The notes under the pieces: generated by a model
Told to the model about the DNA's origin: nothing
What the model saw: the letters and a program-made list of their open reading frames with translations, nothing else
Database searches by the model: none
Program-made: the position numbers and the translations under genes
Source of the DNA: Deltaproteobacteria bacterium
Lineage (GTDB): Bacteria; Desulfobacterota; Dissulfuribacteria; Dissulfuribacterales; QOAL01
Assembly (NCBI GenBank): GCA_026995935.1
Contig: JALWNK010000046.1
Span: 1 to 42,246 of the forward strand
DNA: 42,246 bases
Reading direction: 5' to 3'
Shown: positions 33,036 through 42,042 of the stretch, piece after piece
How positions within the stretch are numbered: position 1 is the first letter of the stretch
Layout: every line of letters starts with the position of its first letter

Positions 33036-33452
33036 GAAAGTCCCCCTTTTTAAACAGATTGTTTAACTTTATGCCTGAAGAAGTAGAAAGGTTGATCGAG
33101 ACAAGGTCAAAACCCCATCAACGCACCTGTTAACTGACATCTGTTTTATATGCTCATAATATTTTATATAATCGAATATGGTTTAAGTCAAAGGACCCAA
33201 ATAGGTTGTGTTGGATATTATGGTATCCAAAGGTGATGGGTATGGCTTGGTAACGTCCCTGTTACTATGTGTTTAAGGGGTCAGACCGGTCGATCCGGAT
33301 CGGCCTGAGCCTTGAAAGATAGCGAATGAATCAAGAGCATAAAAAAATGAACTTTTTGTAAATTTAAGGTACTTACCAATAAAAGGGGGGTAAAATTATA
33401 AGGGACGGCTAATTCAATACTCCCCAAACTTCAAGATCAAAGGAGGAACATC
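33036..33452. other. Divergent intergenic region, 417 bp
   Basis: No gene is supported. It is A/T-rich near 33140-33190 and contains the palindrome at 33291-33302. A weak promoter-like pair precedes the 33453 gene (TTGTAA at 33356-33361 and AATAAA at 33378-33383, 16-bp spacer). AAAGGAGG, the ribosome-binding site of that gene, is at 33440-33447. Confidence 0.4.
33291..33302. promoter_or_regulatory. Perfect 12-bp palindrome, candidate operator
   Basis: CGATCCGGATCG reads the same on both strands and extends outwards through a T-G wobble to GG/CC pairs (33288-33305). It is placed in a divergent promoter region. It could equally be a chance palindrome. Confidence 0.3.
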
Positions 33453-33989
33453 ATGAAACGGACATTGTGTAGTAGCTTGATTGGAATGCTGGTGCTTTTG
33501 GGGACATTTTTGCTGTCAATCTCCAACACATGGGCCAAAAACGCATCTTCGGCCCCTGAAAGAAATACCATCAAAGTCACCAAAAAACTGGATTTGAGAG
33601 TGCAAAAAATGGAGGCCGTAAAGATTGGCACTGTTGGAACTAATGATAAGGTCCGCATTACAGTATCCGTGATAGCCACAACCAACAGAATGAACAGGGT
33701 CTGCACCGGTCCCTTTAAAGTAAAAGTGAGTAAAGATCAGGGTGGCACCTGGAGGTATCTTGCCCAGGGAGGCGTATCCAACTTATGTGTGGGAGGTCCT
33801 TCAATAGGAGCTATAAAAAAACTTACATTTACCGATACAGTTCCATCAGATATGCATGGAGCCCAAAAATACCGGGCCGAGGTAGATTACGATAATCGTG
33901 TGGTAGAAACAAACGAAAGCAACAACATTGGTGGCACACGGTATATGCGCAGCGGATTTGTCCAGTTTGATTATATACCTTCTAATTAA
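33453..33989 (+). CDS. Exported CARDB-like adhesion-type protein
   Basis: 178 residues. The signal peptide is clear: basic start MKRTL, a long hydrophobic core (IGMLVLLGTFLLSIS) and likely cleavage after TWA. The mature part is one beta-sandwich domain with the CARDB signature: LDLRVQKMEAV at the start and YRAEVDYDNRVVETNESNN at the end. CARDB domains occur in bacterial surface and extracellular proteins and often mediate adhesion. Two cysteines (VCTGPF and NLCVGG) could form one disulfide. A strong AAAGGAGG lies before the ATG. The gene stands alone, with 417 bp before it and 373 bp after it. Confidence 0.78.
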   Translation: MKRTLCSSLIGMLVLLGTFLLSISNTWAKNASSAPERNTIKVTKKLDLRVQKMEAVKIGTVGTNDKVRITVSVIATTNRMNRVCTGPFKVKVSKDQGGTWRYLAQGGVSNLCVGGPSIGAIKKLTFTDTVPSDMHGAQKYRAEVDYDNRVVETNESNNIGGTRYMRSGFVQFDYIPSN

Positions 33990-34362
33990 AAAATTCAGGT
34001 TTTTTCATTTTTTAAGGGCCTCTGTTGATGCTTGTATTCATGGGGGCCCTTAATAGCCAGCAAAAGAAATAGCTTCTCCAGTTAAACTTTTTGCTAAATT
34101 TTCCCCCAAAAAACTCTTAAAGGCGAGTTCCACATTTTTTTGAACCTTTTTCTTGAATTTCATTACTTAATAAAAAAGGGATCCAGGTTAAGAAAACCTT
34201 TTGACCACGGTTAGGCTAATGCGGAAAAGGCATGTAAAGGCCTTACCTGTTCCATCCTTATAGTATCCAGTCAGGCCAGGCGTAGTGGGCCTTTTGCCAC
34301 CTGGACGCACATGCCCTTTCCCAGAACGGGAGTTTCAAGAAAAAGAAAACAGGAGGAAAATT
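33990..34362. other. Intergenic region, 373 bp
   Basis: Holds the inverted repeat at 34012-34053 and T-rich tracts (34000-34013). No gene is supported. The ribosome-binding site of the next gene (AGGAGG, 34351-34356) is at the end. Confidence 0.4.
34012..34053. repeat. Inverted repeat TTAAGGGCC / GGCCCTTAA
   Basis: Perfect 9-bp arms (34012-34020 and 34045-34053) with a 24-nt loop, 23 bp after the CARDB gene stop. A run of T lies before, not after, the stem, so it does not form a standard intrinsic terminator on either strand. Confidence 0.4.
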
Positions 34363-36459
34363 ATGCACCCAAAAACAAGACAAAGGGCCTGGTCTATTCT
34401 GGCAGCCTTTCTGGTAATTTTTCTTCTTGCTCCATTTGCCCTTGCCAAGAGTGGGAAAAAGGGAACGGTGCAATTTATTGGTTTTTGCGTTGCCAATGGC
34501 AAGCTGTTTTCTGCAACCAAATCCAGATGCCAGAAGGGAAAAGGTATCTTTTTCAAGAATCGCAAGGAGGCCATGGACTGGCAGGATGCCCAGACCAATG
34601 GATTCTGCTACCTGGACGGGCGAGTCATTGTCATGAAAAAGGGCAACTGCCTGAAAAGAAGGGGAAAGTTCTTTACAAACAAGGGGCGTGCCATGGCCTG
34701 GGCAGAAAATCATAAAAGGGGATTTTGCTGCCTTAACGGAAGGGTCTTCTCAATGGCCAAGGAAGAATGCACAAGAAAAAAGGGTGCCTTTGCCCTCTTG
34801 CGCAACAAGGCCCTTGAAATCTGTGACCCTCTGGGCTGGTGCCTGACCGGGAACTTGGTAAGCCATCTCAGGAAATCTGCCTGCTTGAGGAAAAAGGGAA
34901 GGTTCTTTTCCCAAAAGGCGGAGGCAGATAAGGCGGCCCGATCCATCTTTGCTGGCGCCAAAAATTCCAAAGGCAAAGGGCATAAAGCATCAACGGGCAT
35001 GGCGCTTAACTCCTTGCTCCACAAAGCAATGCCCTTTCTGGGTGTGGAGCGTATCTACCTTGAAGGTAATACCGTGCATCTTTCCCTGAAAAATAAGGGG
35101 AAGGCCAGGCTTAGCCCGGGTATGTACCGACAGGGCAGCCTGGTTCTCAAGGTGGGAACCAAAACCCGCACATGGCCTCTTTCCAGAGTCGATAAAAAGG
35201 GCTACCTGAACCGGGGTGCTACTGTCACCTTCAATACCGGTCTGAAAATTAAGAGACAGGCTGCCGTTCAGGTGTCCTTCCGTAACTTGCCTGGGGAGAA
35301 AAAAGGAATCATCCTTATGCTTCGCAATATACAAAAAGGCACACAAAATATTAAAATTGCCCATTCCACTGAAACAAAGGCAAATAAGGCGCAGCCAGCG
35401 CTTTTGCCGGCAAAAAGAGTGCGGGGCCATTCACCTGCCAGGCAAGGGCTTGCATCTGAATCAACTTCCAAGGATATTACTCCCTGGCTAAGGTTTGTTT
35501 ATCCAAGTTCAGGGTTTACTCTTTGCTCTCCGGAATTACGCATAAGTTATCATCTGAGCCCGGCTGTTAGACCCGGACCTATTACCTTCTTTTTGTTGCG
35601 TAATGGCCACATCGTTGCACAAACGAGAAGGTATATCCTTCAACGGGTAACAGAACGAAGACTGCAAACATTCTATTGGTTTTTAAACGAATTGACCTCC
35701 GAGGAGAATGGCACAGGTTACAGGATAGGCGCAATCACCTCCGGACATCCCGAGGTATTTAGTGAGTCCTTTCGCATCTCCCTGTCCGAAGACACAAGAG
35801 TATTTTGCTCAATAGTAGAGAGAGACACACAATTCTACCAGGATGAAACCTTACATATTCAGGCATGGAATCCTCAAAGATTTCATCTGGTAAACTGTCG
35901 GCTCTTCTTTGTGCCTGTTCGGGGATCAGGAGGCAGTGGCATACGCGTTCCCATAGACAGTGATCCCCATAGCACCTCCTTTGAAGTTTCACTTGCCGTA
36001 CTGGAACCAGGGGAGTATCGGCTACGCTTTGTTGCTGATGTTGTGCACGCAGGCGAACCGCGCAGAATAATCTCACGCAATGTGGAGGCACTATCACGTC
36101 CATTTTCTGTGTTGGCCAGACCCTCACCTGAACCTTCTGTTCTTGAAGTAAGCTCGCCGGAAGAAGGATACAGATTACCCCTGGACATCTCGGTGACTGT
36201 AAGGTGGCATGTTGTTTCCGGATGGCAGAATGGGGATCGTATTGTATGTCGTCTGCGGCATGGTACCACTGAACTCTATAACAGGGTTCGATATGTACAA
36301 CATGGGCTGTTAAGCATGTTTTACAATCACAGGATAACCGCTGATGCAGAGGGAGAGTACCAGATCGTTGTTGAACATCGGCGTGGAGACCGTGGAGAAC
36401 AGCTTTTAAATTCGGCAACAAGAAATTTTGTCTGGTTTTTTCATTCACGGAGGCACTGA
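34363..36459 (+). CDS. Exported protein with four 40-residue Cys repeats and Ig-like domains
   Basis: 698 residues, family not recognised. The signal peptide ends in FALA (residue 28). Four repeats follow at about 40-78, 80-118, 120-157 and 158-195. Each begins with GFC or GWC, has a second cysteine exactly 14 residues later (Cys42/56, 82/96, 122/136, 160/174), and then KxxGxFF-like and A residues. After a basic linker, residues about 215-325 form a beta-rich domain (VERIYLEGNTVHLSLKNKGK). Further Ig-like domains follow, such as WLRFVYPSSGFTLCSPELRI and SVLEVSSPEEGYRLPLDISV. The start at 34363 has AGGAGG 6 nt upstream, unlike the longer frame to 34285. It is probably a surface or periplasmic protein of unknown role. 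Confidence 0.72.
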   Translation: MHPKTRQRAWSILAAFLVIFLLAPFALAKSGKKGTVQFIGFCVANGKLFSATKSRCQKGKGIFFKNRKEAMDWQDAQTNGFCYLDGRVIVMKKGNCLKRRGKFFTNKGRAMAWAENHKRGFCCLNGRVFSMAKEECTRKKGAFALLRNKALEICDPLGWCLTGNLVSHLRKSACLRKKGRFFSQKAEADKAARSIFAGAKNSKGKGHKASTGMALNSLLHKAMPFLGVERIYLEGNTVHLSLKNKGKARLSPGMYRQGSLVLKVGTKTRTWPLSRVDKKGYLNRGATVTFNTGLKIKRQAAVQVSFRNLPGEKKGIILMLRNIQKGTQNIKIAHSTETKANKAQPALLPAKRVRGHSPARQGLASESTSKDITPWLRFVYPSSGFTLCSPELRISYHLSPAVRPGPITFFLLRNGHIVAQTRRYILQRVTERRLQTFYWFLNELTSEENGTGYRIGAITSGHPEVFSESFRISLSEDTRVFCSIVERDTQFYQDETLHIQAWNPQRFHLVNCRLFFVPVRGSGGSGIRVPIDSDPHSTSFEVSLAVLEPGEYRLRFVADVVHAGEPRRIISRNVEALSRPFSVLARPSPEPSVLEVSSPEEGYRLPLDISVTVRWHVVSGWQNGDRIVCRLRHGTTELYNRVRYVQHGLLSMFYNHRITADAEGEYQIVVEHRRGDRGEQLLNSATRNFVWFFHSRRH

Positions 36460-36650
36460 TTAAAGGAATGTCCCATTAATACGTTCATGCTGTCCGTTTG
36501 ATGTATCTTCAAGCCAGCAGCACCAAGGAGAAGGACTTTTGCTTGATAGGCACCGTTGAACACCTCAACAATATTTCAGGTTTTGGCTGGCTATTATAAA
36601 GGATGTCTTTAATCGCAATTACCATAACCAAATGTCGAAAGGAGAGTAAA

Positions 36651-38150
36651 ATGGAACTCACCAGGAAAGTTTACCTTTTGGTTTTTCTTCTGGCCGTCTC
36701 CGCGGCCCTTGGCATGGAGGCCAGGGCAGATGATCCTGCACAGCTCAACTTGATGCCAGTTCGGATTGAGTTTATCCGGCCAAACTCTACCTGTGTCTAT
36801 TATCAGGGAGAGACCATGTCCATAAGGTTCAGGCTGGCGCGTTTACCCGGTGCAAGCATCCCTCGCGGTGCAACAGCGGTAAAACTGGCTATATATGATG
36901 CAGGCGGCAGGTTGTACCATGTGCCTTCAGTGCCTTTTGTAGGGGGACATCCGCTCGTTGCCAGTTTTTGGATTCCCAATAATTTCAGGCCTGGTAGAGC
37001 CATCATAACGGCAAACTTAACGGACGGGCATGGTTTGGTCTTGACCAGAGAAATTGGCAGAACCGGGTTCAGGGTTTATGAGAACCATTCATACCTTATA
37101 GTAAATGTAGGAGGGCTTATTGAAGGTCATCATGTGCTTGAAGTCGGAGAAAGGGTTCAGGTAGAGTACACTACACTGACAAGGTTACCACCCTGTAAAA
37201 TCACTTTCACTCTAAAAAGGCGAAATAGTAACAGAACCTTAAGCTCGGTAGTCAGGGATTACAGGCCTGGCGCCCCTGATCAAAGGCGGCAAGTGTATTC
37301 CTTTGTTATCCCTTACACCATCAGAGAGGCAGGAGAGTATCAGGTTAATTGGACGTCAACTCCTCCTGTTTTCAGAGCTGGTGAACAAAGGTTTTCAGTG
37401 GTTCAACCACGCAACACACTTGTTCCCCCTCTTGGCTCAGCACGCTGGAGCATCGAGATCATAAGTCCACGTGCAGGTGTTATTGGATTTTGGTCGGGAG
37501 GTACTGTGCGGGGCATAGCATGGCGTTTGCGTGGCCAGTTCCCAGAGCCCCGGTCTTTTTCCGTGGCCCTTGAGGATCGCCAAGGCCATAAGATTTTAGA
37601 CATACCTACACGTGGGCGGGTGACTTGGAGACCGTCGGACGCTACTTGCATATTGTCATGGCAAGTGCCCGAGGGCTTGGATGGCGCTTATCGAATCAGG
37701 GTTACAGAGGTTAATAGTGGTGTGACCGCAAGAAGTGCTGTTTTTTCCATAAGGGGAACCGGCGAGCCCTTCTTGAGATTTACCTCTCCTGGAAATGGTC
37801 TTGTGGTGCATAATAACCAGATCGTGCCAATCAGATGGGAGGCCAGAAATTTCCCGCACCGCGGCTCAAGACGTGAACCCACTGTCACAATATCCCTTGT
37901 AACTCCAGACAGGGAAATAAGGCCCCTGGTTTTCAATGTGCCAGTATACAGACAGTCATTCTTGTGGACCGTGGACGCCAACAGAAGACCGGTTGATTTC
38001 CGTGGTTCTAACCAACTTGTTGGGGAGTCTCCAGGGTTTAGCAGAGGGCACATGGGAGGAGTCTTTTATCCTGCCGGGGAATACAGGCTGGTGATGGAAT
38101 GTTCGGCCTATGGAATAAGGATAGAGGGGCCAAGGTTCAGGATACAGTAG
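36651..38150 (+). CDS. Exported multi-domain Ig-like protein
   Basis: 499 residues, family not recognised. The signal peptide MELTRKVYLLVFLLAVSAAL ends near EARA (about residue 26). The mature part is almost wholly beta-strand, with at least four repeated Ig-like units marked by the sequences IEFIRPNSTCVYYQGETMSI, VGERVQVEYTTL, IEIISPRAGVIGFWSGG and LRFTSPGNGLVVHNNQIVPI. The last two resemble the start of Ser-Thr-rich glycoprotein/Kre9-like domains. The units share wording with the C-terminal half of the preceding gene, so the two proteins are probably related. AAAGGAG lies before ATG 36651, and a terminator-like hairpin follows the stop. Confidence 0.75.
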   Translation: MELTRKVYLLVFLLAVSAALGMEARADDPAQLNLMPVRIEFIRPNSTCVYYQGETMSIRFRLARLPGASIPRGATAVKLAIYDAGGRLYHVPSVPFVGGHPLVASFWIPNNFRPGRAIITANLTDGHGLVLTREIGRTGFRVYENHSYLIVNVGGLIEGHHVLEVGERVQVEYTTLTRLPPCKITFTLKRRNSNRTLSSVVRDYRPGAPDQRRQVYSFVIPYTIREAGEYQVNWTSTPPVFRAGEQRFSVVQPRNTLVPPLGSARWSIEIISPRAGVIGFWSGGTVRGIAWRLRGQFPEPRSFSVALEDRQGHKILDIPTRGRVTWRPSDATCILSWQVPEGLDGAYRIRVTEVNSGVTARSAVFSIRGTGEPFLRFTSPGNGLVVHNNQIVPIRWEARNFPHRGSRREPTVTISLVTPDREIRPLVFNVPVYRQSFLWTVDANRRPVDFRGSNQLVGESPGFSRGHMGGVFYPAGEYRLVMECSAYGIRIEGPRFRIQ

Positions 38151-38154
38151 TGTT

Positions 38155-38180
38155 CAAAGGGGTGGTCTTGTCCCTTTTTG
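38155..38180 (+). terminator. Candidate intrinsic terminator
   Basis: AAAGGG (38156-38161) pairs with CCCTTT (38172-38177), with a 10-nt loop, and only two further T residues follow. It lies just after the stop of the Ig-like gene. The 3' T-tract is short, so termination efficiency is uncertain. Confidence 0.4.
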
Positions 38181-38382
38181 ATCCAACGCCATTTTGTGAA
38201 GCTCCAGTTAAGCCGTTTTTTGGAGATGCTATTTTCAGGCATAGGGAGTAAGGGCACGGCAGGCCTCCCCTTAAGTCCTGGCACCGCTGCTGGGTTGAAA
38301 TCGCAAGAGAGCGGCTTTTATTGGCATCTGAAAAGTCTGGCGTTAGTCCAAGGGGATGGAGACGGATCCAGGCTTTGGGGCC

Positions 38383-39684
38383 TTATAGATTCAGGCCATA
38401 GTGGAGCGCCGCTCTGGGAACTGCCTGCCCTGTAAGCGGCTCCACAAGCTCGTTTCTTTCCTTTTTAAAGGGAATAAAAAATAGCCTTATCCCCTTTATC
38501 TGCATCTTGGTCTTGTCTGCGGCCTCAACCATCTTTTTTCTGTTTTTCAAAAGGGACATGAAGAGGAAGGCAAGGGACTGGATGGCAGTATCCACGCCAA
38601 GGTTTATGCAGTGGGCATCTGGGACTGTGGCTGCGTCCCTGCTCTTTAAGGTAAGAAATGGGAGTTGCGAGCTGCTCATTCTTTTACCCAGCCTGATGAA
38701 AAGAGACGGGTTCACGCTGAAGGCAGGAATGACGAGTTGTACGGGCTCTTTTGAAAAGTTTTCCGGAAACTGCTTGTAGGGGAAAAGATGTGATAGGAAA
38801 GCCCTTCTGTCCGGGAAGGGGAAACCATGCAGCTTAAGGCTAAAGTGGTAAAAGGGCAGAAATTTCATGCCCCTTTCCACTTGTTGTGTCAGGATATGTG
38901 CCTTTTTGGGCAGAAAGCGGTTATTCCCAAGGCCCCAGAGCCTCTTACACGCCTTGCAAAAAAGGACCGATGCCATGGAAATAGCAGGAAGATCGGTTCC
39001 ACATTCTGGGCATATCAAGGGCATAAAGCTTACTGCCATATTTGAAGCTGGCCCTTTTCCCTGGTCCACGCCGTTATGGGGGAGTTTTTTAACAAGGTTT
39101 TCCAGGGGCCCGTTCCTTTTTATTTGGAAAAAATCTCGCCTCTTCTCCCAAAGGGGTCTTAGTAGAAGCTTTTCATTCCTTTCAACAAGCTCAAAGGGCG
39201 CACTTATTATTGTAATCTTCTCGCTCAGAATGAAGCTCGACACAGGGCTTTCCCTAAGCCCCGCCTCGATTCGCCTGTCCACCTTCCTGATGGCATCCTG
39301 GGGGGCAAGAAACGATCTGCCCAGTTGAAGGGGGCCGGTATCAAGGCGCATGTCCGAAAGCTGTGTTGCAAGGCCAAGGGAAGGAAGGCCATCAAGGCCG
39401 GAAAGTGCAGGGATGGTTGAATCAACCAGGCTTGTTTTTACGCTCTTGTCATCAAAGAGGCGAAAGCGAAAGCCCTTGAATCTCCAGTAGGGCAGAAAGA
39501 CCAGGCTTCCTTGAAGGGGCGCAGCGGAATCAACGGGAGTGAGTATGTAGCTGAATATGCCGCTTTGAGGCACAATGTAGAGGCTGGTCTTACAAAAGGC
39601 GCACCTTAAAAGAGGGTCTCCAACCTCAAGGTCAACCTTGCCTCCGCACTGCGGGCAAAAGCCCCATGCCTTTTCTTGGGCCAT
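38383..39684 (-). CDS. Zinc-ribbon protein of unknown function
   Basis: 433 residues. An N-terminal zinc ribbon (FCPQCGGKVDLE, then LLRCAFCKTSLYI) is followed by an alpha/beta region and a second ribbon in the middle (LICPECGTDLPAISM, then VLFCKACKRLWGL). No enzyme motif or signal peptide was seen. Its ATG at 39684 overlaps the previous stop in a TAATG arrangement, so it is translated together with the SPFH/zinc-ribbon gene upstream. The pairing of a zinc-ribbon protein with an SPFH protein suggests a shared membrane-associated complex, but no function is known. A longer frame to 39705 would only add residues read from the overlapping gene. Confidence 0.75.
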   Translation of the reverse strand: MAQEKAWGFCPQCGGKVDLEVGDPLLRCAFCKTSLYIVPQSGIFSYILTPVDSAAPLQGSLVFLPYWRFKGFRFRLFDDKSVKTSLVDSTIPALSGLDGLPSLGLATQLSDMRLDTGPLQLGRSFLAPQDAIRKVDRRIEAGLRESPVSSFILSEKITIISAPFELVERNEKLLLRPLWEKRRDFFQIKRNGPLENLVKKLPHNGVDQGKGPASNMAVSFMPLICPECGTDLPAISMASVLFCKACKRLWGLGNNRFLPKKAHILTQQVERGMKFLPFYHFSLKLHGFPFPDRRAFLSHLFPYKQFPENFSKEPVQLVIPAFSVNPSLFIRLGKRMSSSQLPFLTLKSRDAATVPDAHCINLGVDTAIQSLAFLFMSLLKNRKKMVEAADKTKMQIKGIRLFFIPFKKERNELVEPLTGQAVPRAALHYGLNL

Positions 39685-40835
39685 TACCTGATGGGCTTGC
39701 CGCACTGGTTACAAAAGGATGCCTGAGGAAGGTTCTCGGCTCCACAATGAGGGCATTTCTGGGGCAGGGGTTCACTGCCTGCCGGGGTTCCGCAGCTTGG
39801 GCAAAAGCTTGCCTTGGGAGTGAGATTTTTGCCGCATTTTGCACACCGTCTATAGACAAGGATCTGGTGGCCACAGTTGGGGCAAAAGCGGGCGTCGCCG
39901 TTTATGTCAGCCCCGCATTCCGGGCACTTCTGAGTTGTCTTATCTGGTGGCGCTGGCCCTCCATTAGGAGGCGGGTTTGTTGCGCCAAAAAGTCCCATGG
40001 AGCCAAGAAGCCCAGGTATCATGAGTCCGAGCCCCATGCCGATGCCGCCCTGGGCCATGGACTGGCCCTGAGAAGACTTTTCAAGGGCCATGGCCGCCTT
40101 CATCTTCACAAGATCCGGGAGATCGCCACCAAGAAGCTCAAGTCTTGTTCTGTCATCTATTGCCGCCTGTACCTCTGCAGGGGGAGTAATGGCGTTTATA
40201 AAGAGGTCTTTAAGGGCTATGCCGTAGTTGGAAAAATCCCTGGCAAGCTCCCTTGAAAGGCCCTCGGCAAACTCTGTGTATTGGCTTGGAAGGTTCAGGA
40301 GGGTGTCCAGTTGTTCTCCAAGATAGTCGTTGAGCCTGGAAACGATAACCTGACTCAGGTAATCCTCAAGTTCATCTATGAAGAAGGAGGGCTTTGTGCC
40401 CACAAGGGAGTTCACGAAAAGCACGGGCTGGTTGATCTGGATATTAAAGATGCCGTGTGCCCTGAGCCGCACCAGGCCAAGTTCCTTGTCCCTGAAGGCC
40501 ACAGGGTCTCTAGTTCCCCACTTGAGGCTTGTAAAGACCTTCATGTTTACAAAGTATATCTCCGCCCTTATGGGACTGGTAAATCCCCAGGGAAGGGAAA
40601 GGAGCTTTGTGAGTATGGGGATGTTCAAGGTGGAAATTGTGTGCCTGCCAGGTCCTAAGGCGTCACAGGCAACACCCTGGGAGTAAAATACCGCTGCCTG
40701 GTTTTGTCTGACTATTGCCTGGGCACCCAGCTTGAATTCTCCGGAACCCTTTTCCGGAAGCCTGTGGCAGACCTCGTTTCCAGACTGGTCAAGCCATTCC
40801 AGGACCTCTAAAAAAATGACGTTGTTGGTGGACAT
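39684..40835 (-). CDS. SPFH-domain protein with three C-terminal zinc ribbons
   Basis: 383 residues. The body resembles the SPFH/virion-core-like proteins related to YdjI: EWLDQSGNEVCHRLPEKGS, QAAVFYSQGVACDALGPGRH and a long helical region. A Gly/Met-rich hydrophobic stretch (GGIGMGLGLMIPGLLGSMGL) precedes three tandem zinc ribbons: CPECG...CPNCG, CAKCG...CPSCG and CPHCG...CNQCG. SPFH proteins often assemble at membranes; the ribbons suggest recruitment of partners. The start at 40835 has AGGAGG a little far upstream (12 nt); a longer frame to 40880 is less likely. The stop overlaps the next gene start by one base. Confidence 0.85.
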   Translation of the reverse strand: MSTNNVIFLEVLEWLDQSGNEVCHRLPEKGSGEFKLGAQAIVRQNQAAVFYSQGVACDALGPGRHTISTLNIPILTKLLSLPWGFTSPIRAEIYFVNMKVFTSLKWGTRDPVAFRDKELGLVRLRAHGIFNIQINQPVLFVNSLVGTKPSFFIDELEDYLSQVIVSRLNDYLGEQLDTLLNLPSQYTEFAEGLSRELARDFSNYGIALKDLFINAITPPAEVQAAIDDRTRLELLGGDLPDLVKMKAAMALEKSSQGQSMAQGGIGMGLGLMIPGLLGSMGLFGATNPPPNGGPAPPDKTTQKCPECGADINGDARFCPNCGHQILVYRRCAKCGKNLTPKASFCPSCGTPAGSEPLPQKCPHCGAENLPQASFCNQCGKPIR

Positions 40836-41087
40836 GGAAGAACTGGGCCTCCTTTTTTTTAGAGAGTAAAGAGATAACACCTCTGGTGTTCTGGTTCTCT
40901 TTTTCTAAACGGAAAAAGATGCGTATTACTTGAGGAAATAAAGGTGGAGAAGGCCAGCGGATATTTACGCCTGAATCGGCATTCTTTTAAACCATTTTTC
41001 CAAAAGTTCCGTCACATAAATCAGAACGACGAAATTTGTGCTTTTCGCATTTACAGGAACAGTAATTCCACAAGGGAGGTTAAGGAA

Positions 41088-41339
41088 ATGTTCAAGACCA
41101 TCTGCCTTTCACTGGTTTTCATGTTGATGTTTTCCCTTGGCTTCCTGGGCTGCGCCAAGGCCAGGCCGCCAAAACCAGGCCCCAATTTTGTCTGGGTTCC
41201 AAAACACAGGGCCCCAAATGGACTGGTGATTCGTGGCCACTGGAAATATGTTGGGCCGCCAGTATCTTCTGGAAGGCACTGGGTGCCGGCTCACTACAAC
41301 AAGAAAGGGGTTTGGATCCCTGGCCACTGGTCAAGGTAA
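41088..41339 (+). CDS. Small WXXGXW-type lipoprotein
   Basis: 83 residues. The leader (LSLVFMLMFSLGFLGC) ends in lipobox FLGC. The mature part consists of short repeats related to the WXXGXW pattern: FVWVPKHRAPNGLVIRGHW, RHWVPAHYNKKGVWIPGHW. Such small Trp/His/Gly/Pro-rich lipoproteins are common in proteobacteria and their role is unknown. The start at 41088 is supported by GGGAGG and the lipoprotein leader; the frame extending to 40944 adds an unlikely N terminus. Confidence 0.82.
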   Translation: MFKTICLSLVFMLMFSLGFLGCAKARPPKPGPNFVWVPKHRAPNGLVIRGHWKYVGPPVSSGRHWVPAHYNKKGVWIPGHWSR

Positions 41340-41373
41340 TAAATAGATGAAACGAAGGAAAAAGGAGAGACAT

Positions 41374-42042
41374 ATGAAAGAGAGACCGAGGCTTGCAATA
41401 TTTTTGGCCATCTTTTTTATCTGCTTTTGGGTATCCGTAGCGCTTGCTTCTGCCCCTTCGCCCCAGATAATGATTATCCTCGATGCCTCTGGTTCCATGT
41501 ACGGAAAGATCAATGGCCAGGCGAAAATTGATGTTGCCAAACAGGTGATCCACAAGATCGTTCCTGCCATTTCCCCAAAGGTGAAGGTTGGGCTTAGCGC
41601 ATATGGACACCATCGGAAGGGGGACTGCTCGGATATGGAGATAATCTTAAAACCGGGGGAGGCAGACCGGAAGGTACTCCTTCAAAGGATGGACGCCATA
41701 TCTCCAAAGGGCATGACGCCTATTGCCCGGTCAATAACCGTGGTGGCAGACACATTGAAGGGCAACGAGGCCGAAACAACAATTATCCTAGTGAGTGACG
41801 GAAAGGAGACCTGCTATCCCGATCCGTGCGGAGTGGTAAGGAGACTCAAGGCCAGCGGAATAAAGTTTGTCCTGGATGTAATCGGATTTGACGTATCTGC
41901 TGAGGAAAAGGAACAGCTCATGTGCATGGCCAACGCCGGAGGCGGAACGTATTATGGCGCAGACGATGCCTCCTCCCTCCTAGCTGCCCTTAAGGATGTG
42001 AAAAAAGAGGTGAAAAGAAGATCGAGCCTGCCAAAAGTGTAA
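41374..42042 (+). CDS. Exported von Willebrand factor A domain protein, apparently frameshifted
   Basis: 222 residues from ATG 41374 (AAGGAG 6 nt upstream). The signal peptide is hydrophobic (LAIFLAIFFICFWVSVALA). The vWA domain begins IMIILDASGSMYGKING, with the MIDAS DxSxS metal site, and continues to the TIILVSDGKETCYPDPCG strand. vWA domains bind proteins or ligands through a metal ion. After GTG-AAA-AAA-GAG at about 42000, the reading frame ends quickly at TAA 42040-42042. A second frame then continues to the window edge with good domain-like sequence (see the next entry). The gene therefore looks interrupted by a one-base slip in the A-rich stretch 42001-42020. Confidence 0.75.
   Translation: MKERPRLAIFLAIFFICFWVSVALASAPSPQIMIILDASGSMYGKINGQAKIDVAKQVIHKIVPAISPKVKVGLSAYGHHRKGDCSDMEIILKPGEADRKVLLQRMDAISPKGMTPIARSITVVADTLKGNEAETTIILVSDGKETCYPDPCGVVRRLKASGIKFVLDVIGFDVSAEEKEQLMCMANAGGGTYYGADDASSLLAALKDVKKEVKRRSSLPKV

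Noticed and set aside
39666-40256. 196-residue open frame opposite the SPFH gene
   Set aside because: It runs antisense to clear zinc-ribbon and SPFH coding sequence and is read as a shadow frame.
42000-42007. Programmed -1 frameshift in the vWA gene
   Set aside because: The in-frame heptamer is G-AAA-AAA, not a standard X-XXY-YYZ slippery site, and no stimulatory structure was noticed; an indel is simpler.
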